Translations under genes and position numbers: made by a program
In this document: positions 1 to 4,228 of the stretch, in pieces
How the letters are laid out: each line of letters starts with the position of its first letter
Numbering within the stretch: position 1 is the stretch's first letter
The notes under the pieces: generated by a model
What the model was told of the DNA's origin: nothing
The model's database searches: none
Seen by the model: the letters and a program-made list of their open reading frames with translations, nothing else
Assembly (NCBI GenBank): GCA_913046815.1
Contig: CAJWTE010000036.1
Span: forward strand, 1 to 5,410
Origin: an uncultured bacterium
GTDB taxonomy: Bacteria; Patescibacteriota; Minisyncoccia; Phycocordibacterales; UBA918
DNA length: 5,410 nt
Direction of reading: 5' to 3'

Positions 1-844
1 CTAGACCGTGAACGTAGGACAAGCCATTTTTCTGGACGTCGACCAGAAAATTTTTGATGAAATCCTGGGTAGGATTGTCAAAAAGATTCTGACCCTTGTA
101 CGCAGTCACCCCTGTTAGTCGACTGATTAGGAAGGCCGACATTAAGTCGGTGGAAAAAGTAGCCTGAAGCCACGTTAGATGGCGACCGACTTCACGCAGA
201 TCTTCCTCGACATCATCCTTGATGATATCGAGTACACCTTTTGTCTCGCCACTATCATCGTAGTCGAGCACCTCCCAGCCGTCACGCCAGATTCTCTCAA
301 GCGTGAGGCCAATCGACAGGTCGATCTCGCCACCACTCTTGATGTCCTGAGGAGCTTGCGCCCTCAAGGCCTGAGAGACAGCATGGTAGAGACTTACATC
401 CTGGCTTGTTGGTTTGTGAGGGTTAAGCCGACAGCGTGTCCGCTTAACTTCGATGTCCTCGTTGAAACGTTCCTTGGAACGCAAGAGAACCCTACCTCCT
501 GGCAAGTTCATGACGAAACCCTCGTCAAAAGTTACAGGGGTACGAAGTCCGAAAACTTCAAGTTGCCCGAATTGGGGTTCGCCCGATTCGTTTTCTCGAA
601 TTGTTTCAAGGTATTTCGAGAAATAGGCGATACTCCCCAAGGCAGCAAGTCCTGCTGGAATAAGCGCCAACGGCGCCACAGCGGCCATGAGACCGAAGAT
701 ACCAGTTGTTGCCGGTAGAATACCCGGTAAAACGCGATTACGAATCCAGGGGCGTATGATCAGTTGTTGCGCCCACCAAGGAAATTCATTGAATCTCCGT
801 ATACGTCCTTGGGGATCAAGACCAGTGTTGATTAGGTATGACAT
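1..844 (-). CDS. Membrane-anchored protein, possibly SPFH/band 7-like, 3' end outside the window
   Basis: On the minus strand 281 codons run without a stop from an ATG at 844 to the left edge, so the C-terminus is missing. The first 35 or so residues are polar and aromatic (PWWAQQLIIRPW). Residues about 38-74 are strongly hydrophobic and rich in Ala, Gly, Leu and Pro, enough for one long or two short membrane segments. A soluble region follows with a Gly-rich turn (MNLPGGRVLL, about 112-121), two beta-rich stretches (EVKRTRCRL; EIDLSIGLTLERI) and an acidic helix (DIIKDDVEEDLREVGRHL). That order, a membrane anchor followed by an alternating beta/helix domain, recalls SPFH/band 7 proteins, but I see no diagnostic motif and the assignment is inference. 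No ATG, GTG or TTG lies between the upstream in-frame TAA (about 930) and 844. An AAAGG about eight bases before the ATG can serve as ribosome binding site. The region is richer in G+C than the right half of the window. That this strand is the coding one rests on the long open frame, plausible protein and matching promoter. Confidence 0.72.
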   Translation of the reverse strand, partial: MSYLINTGLDPQGRIRRFNEFPWWAQQLIIRPWIRNRVLPGILPATTGIFGLMAAVAPLALIPAGLAALGSIAYFSKYLETIRENESGEPQFGQLEVFGLRTPVTFDEGFVMNLPGGRVLLRSKERFNEDIEVKRTRCRLNPHKPTSQDVSLYHAVSQALRAQAPQDIKSGGEIDLSIGLTLERIWRDGWEVLDYDDSGETKGVLDIIKDDVEEDLREVGRHLTWLQATFSTDLMSAFLISRLTGVTAYKGQNLFDNPTQDFIKNFLVDVQKNGLSYVHGL

Positions 845-968
845 ATCAATGACCTTTCGTTTACCCCATGCATCTGCAGCGGGAGTAGATTGCGTTTTGC
901 AGCTTTCGCTGCCTTTTCCACTAGTGTCTTAGAAAGACAAAAGAAGGGAAGACAGCTACGGCCACTCC

Positions 969-1004
969 ATCTATAAGTATAGCACAAAAATGGCTAAAAG
1001 TCAA
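969..1004 (-). promoter_or_regulatory. Sigma-70-type promoter for the left-edge minus-strand gene
   Basis: Read on the minus strand, TTGACT (1004-999) is separated by exactly 17 bases from TATACT (981-976). Each hexamer is one base from the consensus, with ideal spacing. Transcription should begin near 969, giving an untranslated leader of about 125 bases before the ATG at 844. An ATG at 970-968, almost at the predicted start point, opens a four-codon frame (MEWP, stop) in the same phase as the main gene. Confidence 0.75.
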
Positions 1005-1012
1005 TTTCCATC

Positions 1013-1062
1013 CGTACGTACGACCATACGTACGTCACTAGTCCAATCGATTGAACTAGTGA
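1013..1062. repeat. Two adjoining palindromes next to the -35 box of the left promoter
   Basis: ACGTACG (1016-1022) and CGTACGT (1029-1035) form a 7-bp inverted repeat around a 6-base spacer. It is followed directly by a 28-bp palindrome at 1035-1062, with arms TCACTAGT and ACTAGTGA around CAATCGATTG. Only one symmetric pair is broken (C1043 against A1054). The block starts about ten bases upstream of the -35 box of the minus-strand promoter. Protein binding by a dimer is possible but is inference. Confidence 0.6.
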
Positions 1063-1148
1063 GATAAATAAGGTTCAAAGTCTGAAGTCCTACCACTCAC
1101 CCTTCTTTTCCCTTCACAACCTGATCCTCCCGAAGCTTAACTTTCTCC

Positions 1149-1165
1149 CCGAGGTTAAACCTCGG
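1149..1165. repeat. Short perfect hairpin CCGAGGT-TAA-ACCTCGG
   Basis: Seven G+C-rich base pairs close a three-base loop. A weaker outer pairing, CCTGA (1120-1124) with TCAGG (1175-1179), could enclose it. Six A follow on the plus strand, so on the minus strand the T run precedes the stem. It therefore does not have the layout of an intrinsic terminator in either direction. Confidence 0.5.
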
Positions 1166-1238
1166 AAAAAACTCTCAGGAAGAACTCACGTTTGAATCAG
1201 CTACATCACCTTTTTTTTCGCACCCCTGCCAATTATGC

Positions 1239-1286
1239 TTAATATCATCAATGATATTAAAAATAAATCTATATCGTTGATGATAT
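1239..1286. repeat. Pair of related AT-rich palindromes with an ATATC...GATAT core
   Basis: TTAATATCAT (1239-1248) and ATGATATTAA (1251-1260) are perfect 10-bp arms around CA. Ten bases later, ATATC (1271-1275) and GATAT (1282-1286) flank GTTGAT. The second 16-bp element, read in reverse complement, equals the core of the first with one mismatch. They therefore look like an inverted duplicate of one element rather than two chance palindromes. Confidence 0.6.
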
Positions 1287-1314
1287 GGAAGGTGGTCGGG
1301 TTTGAGGGTTGGTG

Positions 1315-1338
1315 CCATTTAAATTACCATTTAAATGG
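1315..1338. repeat. 10-bp perfect inverted repeat with TACC loop
   Basis: CCATTTAAAT (1315-1324) and ATTTAAATGG (1329-1338) pair perfectly around TACC. The sequence is unrelated to the neighbouring palindromes. No gene or T tract is attached to it, so no function is assigned. Confidence 0.6.
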
Positions 1339-1353
1339 GTATTTCTTTAGACT

Positions 1354-1390
1354 AACACAGCCTACGTCATCCGATGACGTAGGCTGTGTT
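1354..1390. repeat. 17-bp perfect hairpin upstream of trhO
   Basis: Two 17-base arms (1354-1370, beginning AACACAGCC; 1374-1390, ending GGCTGTGTT) pair without mismatch around a three-base CCG spacer. The innermost turn would open to a slightly larger loop. This is one of the strongest hairpins in the window. Neither side has a T run long enough for a standard intrinsic terminator, though it could still stop transcription moving between the divergent genes. Confidence 0.7.
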
Positions 1391-1419
1391 GGAATGATGT
1401 TCTTATGTGCATGTACGTG

Positions 1420-1449
1420 TTTGTAAGTACTTGTATAAGTACTTACAAA
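1420..1449. repeat. 13-bp perfect inverted repeat overlapping the trhO promoter (operator candidate)
   Basis: TTTGTAAGTACTT (1420-1432) and AAGTACTTACAAA (1437-1449) pair perfectly around GTAT. The element spans the presumed -35 hexamer of trhO and most of the promoter spacer, ending four bases before the -10 box. That placement suits a repressor binding site. If trhO is leaderless, the hairpin is not in the mRNA, so action at the DNA level is more likely than attenuation. This is inference from position. Confidence 0.5.
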
Positions 1450-1459
1450 TCGGTATATT
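1431..1459 (+). promoter_or_regulatory. Probable trhO promoter, leaderless layout
   Basis: TTGTAT (1431-1436) and TATATT (1454-1459) are separated by exactly 17 bases. The -35 box is poor, the -10 box good. The expected start point, about seven bases after the -10 box, falls on 1466-1467, where an ATG lies. No Shine-Dalgarno sequence precedes any of the candidate starts at 1461, 1467 and 1470. Confidence 0.45.
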
Positions 1460-1466
1460 TATGCGC

Positions 1467-2519
1467 ATGATGAACACTGTATTACCAAAGAGAGACCTGA
1501 GGCCAAGAAAAGAGGTTAGAGAGGCGATTAGGGCTGAAAAGGGACCTCGTACCACTCTCTCTTTTTATCGCTATGTACATATCAATGACCCACAAGCTTT
1601 TCGTTCAAAGCTTCTAGAGAAATGGGGTAGTTTAGGTTGTTTGGGTCGGATTTATGTAGCTAAAGAGGGTATCAATGCCCAGATGAATGTTCCAACCAAT
1701 ATGTGGAATCAATTCGATGCCTTTAATCGCACTGTTCCTGAATTAGTAGGTGTGCCCTATAAGATTGCCGTGGAAGAAGGCGACGTGCCTTCATTTTATA
1801 AGCTCACAATTAAAGTCAGGGACAAAATCGTAGCTGATGGTTTGGATGACAGCACTTTTGATGTCACCAACACCGGAGAATATCTGACCGCTAAAGAGAT
1901 GAATGAATATATCGAGGACTCGGAAGCAGTAGTGATTGATATGCGTAACAGTTATGAAAGTGAGATTGGTCATTTCGAGCGCGCCATTACACCGGACGTT
2001 GACACTTTTCGTGACGAACTTCAATTGGTCCCGAGGCTTATCGATGAAGCGAAAGATAAAAAAGTTGCACTTTATTGCACCGGAGGCATTCGTTGTGAGA
2101 AGGCCAGTGCTTGGATGAAGCATCAAGGTTTTAAGAATGTAAAACACTTGAAAGGTGGGATAATTGACTATAAGCACCAAGTGGAGAGAGAGGGATTGGA
2201 GAATAAGTTTAAAGGCAAGAACTTCGTGTTTGACGAACGTTTGGGCGAAAGAATCGGTGATGAAGTGATATCCCATTGTCACCTGTGTAGCAACAACAAA
2301 AGTGACCAGCACTATCATTGTGCCTTCCAGCCTTGTCATGTGCTTTATCTAGGTTGCGATAAGTGTGTAGCAAAGAAGAATCAGTATTGTTCTTGGAAAT
2401 GTATGTTTATGGACAAGTTACCAAATAGAGTCAAGAAGGCGTATGCGCGTTTTACAACTAAACGGAGGCCAGAACAATTCAAAAAAGGCCGACTAAAAAG
2501 CAAACGCCGACTGGCTTAA
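1467..2519 (+). CDS. trhO: tRNA uridine(34) hydroxylase TrhO (rhodanese-type, YceA family)
   Basis: TrhO enzymes use oxygen to hydroxylate U34 in the anticodon of several tRNAs, giving 5-hydroxyuridine, a step towards cmo5U/mo5U wobble modification. The protein is about 350 residues, the usual family length. The N-terminal acylphosphatase-like part shows PRTTLSFYRYVHI, GRIYVAKEGINAQ and KVRDKIVADG. The rhodanese domain has DMRNSYESEIGHFERA and then the active loop YCTGGIRCEKASAWMKH; in my numbering from the ATG at 1461 the catalytic cysteine is C206 and the second cysteine C212. GKNFVFDERLGERI follows. The C-terminal segment is Cys/His-rich (HCHLC, PCH, CDKC, YCSWKC), as in the family and possibly metal-binding, and ends in a very basic tail. 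I place the start at 1467 from the promoter position; 1461 and 1470 are close alternatives, while 1407 would translate the palindrome and is unlikely. The gene stands alone and its stop touches the stop of the convergent prepilin gene. Confidence 0.93.
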   Translation: MMNTVLPKRDLRPRKEVREAIRAEKGPRTTLSFYRYVHINDPQAFRSKLLEKWGSLGCLGRIYVAKEGINAQMNVPTNMWNQFDAFNRTVPELVGVPYKIAVEEGDVPSFYKLTIKVRDKIVADGLDDSTFDVTNTGEYLTAKEMNEYIEDSEAVVIDMRNSYESEIGHFERAITPDVDTFRDELQLVPRLIDEAKDKKVALYCTGGIRCEKASAWMKHQGFKNVKHLKGGIIDYKHQVEREGLENKFKGKNFVFDERLGERIGDEVISHCHLCSNNKSDQHYHCAFQPCHVLYLGCDKCVAKKNQYCSWKCMFMDKLPNRVKKAYARFTTKRRPEQFKKGRLKSKRRLA

Positions 2520-3026
2520 CTAACGAGTATTGCAGATACAATAAGCTTTGCTAGCGTTGGTGCTACTGCACCAGTTGTTGGTGAAAGGCCGACACGAGTT
2601 TTTTGGTCCTACAGTTGAAGCGTCCACACCTTCTAGATAGGTGACCATTATAGCTCCTGCATCCCCAGAGCCATAGTCGTAAAACATGTAATAATCACCA
2701 GCATTATGCTTAGGGTCTCTGGGTACTGCAGGCATGAATCCTTCGTCGACCAATACTTGGACAATATCTTCAAAGTGTTGATTGTGATCTGTACTAGAAC
2801 AACACCCATATGCAACAGACGGGTAATCACCATACTCAGAGTAATAAATATTCATTGCATGTCGCACAGAGGAGAAATCGGCAATCCGCTGAGCATCTCT
2901 AGCTTTTTCTCTAGCAGCGTCTAGACTTTGGAAAATAACTGTCGATAACATACCAACTATGGAAATGACCACTAGTAGTTCTATTAGTGTGAAGCCCTTC
3001 TCCTGGTTTTCAATATAAAATTTCAT
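2520..3026 (-). CDS. Type IV pilin-like protein (pseudopilin) with class III signal
   Basis: This 168-residue protein would be an extracellular pilus or pseudopilus subunit, inserted in the membrane and processed by a PilD-type prepilin peptidase. The N-terminus has an 11-residue basic/polar leader ending KG, cleavage expected after Gly11, then FTLIELLVVISIVG with the conserved Glu at mature position 5. A hydrophobic helix continues to about residue 33 and then becomes amphipathic and charged (DAAREKARDAQRIADF), as in many CPR pilins. A YYSEYGDYPS segment and a globular C-terminal part follow. Six cysteines (75, 76, 145, 153, 163, 165) lie in the exported part and could form disulfides. The ATG lies two bases after the stop of the upstream gene, with no strong Shine-Dalgarno, so translation is probably coupled. 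The pilus assembly machinery is not in the window; use in DNA uptake or attachment to a host cell is inference from what is known of CPR pili. Confidence 0.88.
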   Translation of the reverse strand: MKFYIENQEKGFTLIELLVVISIVGMLSTVIFQSLDAAREKARDAQRIADFSSVRHAMNIYYSEYGDYPSVAYGCCSSTDHNQHFEDIVQVLVDEGFMPAVPRDPKHNAGDYYMFYDYGSGDAGAIMVTYLEGVDASTVGPKNSCRPFTNNWCSSTNASKAYCICNTR

Positions 3027-3028
3027 AA

Positions 3029-3283
3029 TTACACTCTATATTCTGGATTGCTACCGCCGTCAAAAGGTGGTTCAGTTTCGGGGTCATTGCCACCAAACCA
3101 TGACCAACCGATGAACAATGTGCAGGCAAGAGAAATAACCATCATAACCAAACTTGCTTGGTTCTTATTACTAGCCACGCCAATACTTACTAGCCAGCCA
3201 GCCAAAGAACCATTCTCATCTCTTTTGTGTTTTGGTTTCGAGTTGTAATAGTTCTGCTCTTCGAACTGAATGTCACCAGTCAT
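3029..3283 (-). CDS. Small single-span membrane protein, first gene of the pilin operon
   Basis: I do not recognise this 84-residue protein. Residues 1-42 are polar and charged (KPKHKRDENG), one hydrophobic segment lies at about 43-63 (SLVMMVISLACTLFIGWSW), and the tail is short and acidic with prolines (DPETEPPFDGG). By the positive-inside rule the basic N-terminal side would be cytoplasmic. There is no prepilin signal. It precedes the pilin gene by two bases, which supports co-transcription and a possible role in pilin handling, but that is inference from position. The start at 3283 is supported by an extended -10 box six bases upstream, which would make the mRNA leaderless. The opposite frame over the same bases is open for 66 codons, but its end and context are less plausible. 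Confidence 0.72.
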   Translation of the reverse strand: MTGDIQFEEQNYYNSKPKHKRDENGSLAGWLVSIGVASNKNQASLVMMVISLACTLFIGWSWFGGNDPETEPPFDGGSNPEYRV

Positions 3284-3289
3284 AGAAAA

Positions 3290-3298
3290 ATTATATCA
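3290..3298 (-). promoter_or_regulatory. Extended -10 promoter of the pilin operon, leaderless layout
   Basis: On the minus strand TGATATAAT is a perfect extended -10 element (TGN plus TATAAT). Exactly six bases separate it from the ATG at 3283, so the expected start point is the A of the start codon. No good -35 box lies at 16-18 bases, as is usual for extended -10 promoters. Confidence 0.65.
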
Positions 3299-3323
3299 TG
3301 CAGGACTGAACAGGTTGTGCATC

Positions 3324-3352
3324 TTGTGTTTAATTCGTTCTTGCGATAGACT
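3324..3352 (+). promoter_or_regulatory. Possible tRNA-Lys promoter
   Basis: TTGTGT (3324-3329) and TAGACT (3347-3352) are spaced by 17 bases, with the tRNA beginning 14 bases after the -10 box. Both hexamers are weak matches, so the call rests on spacing and position. It lies back to back with the pilin operon promoter. Confidence 0.35.
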
Positions 3353-3366
3353 CTGCACACATAAAT

Positions 3367-3439
3367 CCGCCCATAGCTCAGTCGGTAGAGCAGCGGCCTT
3401 TTAAGCCGAGGGTCCTAGGTTCGAATCCTAGTGGGCGGA
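3367..3439 (+). tRNA. tRNA-Lys (anticodon UUU)
   Basis: A full cloverleaf is visible over 73 bases. The acceptor stem is CCGCCCA with TGGGCGG, the D arm GCTC...GAGC with loop AGTCGGTA, and the anticodon loop CTTTTAA (anticodon TTT). The variable loop is GGGTC-like, the T arm CTAGG-TTCGAAT-CCTAG, and the discriminator base A. The outermost anticodon-stem position is G against A instead of a pair. CCA is not encoded (the next bases are CAAAT), so a CCA-adding enzyme is needed. An intrinsic terminator follows after a few bases. The acceptor 3' strand also belongs to a long inverted repeat described separately. Confidence 0.95.
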
Positions 3440-3484
3440 CAAATCAAAAAAGGCGCGTAAGCGCTTTTTTGATTTGTCCGCCCA
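3432..3484. repeat. Long inverted repeat containing the tRNA-Lys acceptor 3' strand
   Basis: The last eight bases of tRNA-Lys plus CAAATC (3432-3445) are repeated in exact reverse complement at 3471-3484. With the terminator stem between them, 3433-3456 and 3461-3483 form a 23-bp hairpin with one bulged G and a GTAA loop. The acceptor strand can thus pair either within the tRNA or with the downstream copy. This could be an inverted duplication of the tRNA end or simply an extended terminator. Confidence 0.75.
3445..3470 (+). terminator. Intrinsic terminator of tRNA-Lys, usable in both directions
   Basis: AAAAAA, then GGCGC-GTAA-GCGC, then TTTTTT: a compact G+C stem with one bulged G, a GTAA loop and six T on the plus strand, mirrored by six A upstream. 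The same GTAA loop, read in tRNA sense, appears in the terminator behind tRNA-Leu. Confidence 0.82.
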
Positions 3485-3485
3485 A

Positions 3486-3507
3486 GGAAGCAAACTACTT
3501 TGCTTCC
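3486..3507. repeat. 9-bp hairpin, loop CTAC
   Basis: GGAAGCAAA (3486-3494) pairs perfectly with TTTGCTTCC (3499-3507). It begins two bases after the inverted copy of the tRNA-Lys end. It sits just where, in that copy, the acceptor-derived part would join a T-arm, so it looks like an insertion there. Confidence 0.6.
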
Positions 3508-3532
3508 GGCTAGGGTTCGAAGCCACGGAGTA

Positions 3533-3566
3533 TATGTTTTCGAGTTTTTCCTAACGAGAAAACATA
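3533..3566. repeat. 9-bp hairpin with GAG...AACGA loop
   Basis: TATGTTTTC (3533-3541) pairs with GAAAACATA (3558-3566). The 16-base loop begins GAG and ends AACGA. Confidence 0.55.
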
Positions 3567-3591
3567 CGAGTGGCCGTCCAAGAAAGCGAGT

Positions 3592-3621
3592 CTATTTCCT
3601 GAGTGTAACGAAAGGAAATAG
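3592..3621. repeat. 9-bp hairpin with GAG...AACGAA loop
   Basis: CTATTTCCT (3592-3600) pairs with AGGAAATAG (3613-3621) around a 12-base loop GAGTGTAACGAA. The loop shares its first three and last bases with that of the preceding hairpin, although the stems are unrelated. Confidence 0.6.
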
Positions 3622-3664
3622 CCGCTATTCGGGGACGAATCCTAAAATAGTGACGACACTTGAT

Positions 3665-4228
3665 TTAGTCAGTAATTTTAACTTTCTCAGATTCAAGTAT
3701 GTCGAATAAACGTGTCACTACATCTCGCGACATGTGACCATCGTACTTAGGTGCGACGTCAAGAGTGTGCGCAAACCCCGTGGAGTCCCAGTAGTGGTTT
3801 TTAATGTGGTAGGTTATTTGTTCACCTTCCTTCTTATTTACACCCAATATAAAATAACCCTCTATAAAACTTTTGTCATCATGAAGTCTACTCCGCCACA
3901 CACAGTATCCTTGTTCTTGTAGGAACATACAAAGTACGAGATACAATATGACTCTGTGTTGATACACTTCGCCAAACGTATGTTGGCCGTCAAACACTTT
4001 GTTTGCTTCTTCCATACTAGGGAGTCTGGCAATCATCTTGTTTATTTTTGTAATAGCCCTCTCTGAGTTGGTTGTCCTATTCTCAAGATTGATTGTAATG
4101 AGTATTGTTGGGAGTGGACAGATGTACAGCTTATGATTTTGTTTGTCTACAAACACGCCCAACCATAAATCGTACCAAGCAAAAGATAAGCATATTCGCT
4201 TTGTTTGAAAGATTTTTACGTCTGTCAT
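3665..4228 (-). CDS. Protein with a phage-type conserved domain, second gene of the HD operon
   Basis: The 187-residue protein has two recognisable parts. Residues about 16-44 (FAWYDLWLGV...LYICPLPTILI) resemble a short N-terminal module often seen in CPR and phage proteins. Residues about 80-174 carry a conserved set: HTFGEVYQHR, a hydrophobic helix, VWRSRLH, EGYFILGV, a YHI...WD segment and YDGHMSRDVVTRL. From memory this matches a domain common in phage hypothetical proteins with a W/Y-DGH motif near the end; its biochemical role is not known to me. The ATG overlaps the stop of the HD gene by four bases (ATGA), so translation is coupled and joint function is likely. The C-terminus is short and charged. 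Low G+C compared with the left edge and the phage-type domain fit acquisition from a mobile source, but no integrase or phage gene is in view. Confidence 0.82.
   Translation of the reverse strand: MTDVKIFQTKRICLSFAWYDLWLGVFVDKQNHKLYICPLPTILITINLENRTTNSERAITKINKMIARLPSMEEANKVFDGQHTFGEVYQHRVILYLVLCMFLQEQGYCVWRSRLHDDKSFIEGYFILGVNKKEGEQITYHIKNHYWDSTGFAHTLDVAPKYDGHMSRDVVTRLFDILESEKVKITD

Larger units (their letters stand above)
1005..1453. other. Gene-free divergent intergenic region dense in inverted repeats
   Basis: No convincing protein or tRNA gene is visible here. The short open frames consist largely of palindromic sequence and have no protein character. The stretch separates the divergent left-edge gene and trhO. 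It contains eight inverted repeats of different sequence at about 1013-1035, 1035-1062, 1149-1165, 1239-1260, 1271-1286, 1315-1338, 1354-1390 and 1420-1449. The middle part, 1085-1230, is pyrimidine-rich on the plus strand, with a run of eight T at about 1211-1218. The strongest elements are listed separately. Confidence 0.7.
3485..3664. other. Non-coding hairpin and T-arm-like cluster downstream of tRNA-Lys
   Basis: These 180 bases hold no credible gene. They consist of three hairpins with 9-bp perfect stems (3486-3507, 3533-3566, 3592-3621) alternating with pieces that resemble tRNA T arms. GGCT-AGGGTTCGA-AGCC (3508-3524) contains GGTTCGAA. ATTCG-GGGA-CGAAT (3627-3640) lies inside a CTATT...AATAG pair (3625-3650) and contains GACGAATCC. 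No T tract follows the stems. Degenerate remains of tRNA-linked insertions are a reasonable guess. Confidence 0.55.

Noticed and set aside
179..718. Plus-strand open frame of 179 codons
   Set aside because: It is antisense to a longer minus-strand frame that is open for 281 codons, begins behind a good promoter and has a sensible membrane-protein profile. The plus-strand product shows no domain and a low-complexity Arg/Ser/Cys end.
687..932. Plus-strand open frame of 81 codons
   Set aside because: Antisense to the start and leader of the left minus-strand gene; no recognisable protein features and no promoter.
1149..1171. Intrinsic terminator at the CCGAGGT hairpin
   Set aside because: On the plus strand the stem is followed by A, and on the minus strand the T run precedes the stem, so neither direction has the terminator order.
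1235..1426. Plus-strand open frame of 63 codons
   Set aside because: Made almost wholly of palindromic intergenic sequence; no ribosome binding site or protein character.
1013..1449. CRISPR array
   Set aside because: The palindromes differ in sequence and spacing; there is no constant direct repeat with regular spacers.
1407..1466. Longer trhO start at 1407
   Set aside because: It would translate the 1420-1449 palindrome and the -10 box into an unusual N-terminus; family length and promoter position fit 1461-1470.
1791..2339. Minus-strand open frame of 182 codons inside trhO
   Set aside because: Shadow of trhO, whose conserved motifs cover the same bases in the other direction.
3500..3709. 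Plus-strand open frame of 69 codons behind tRNA-Lys
   Set aside because: Composed of hairpin and T-arm-like repeats and the antisense end of the phage-domain gene.
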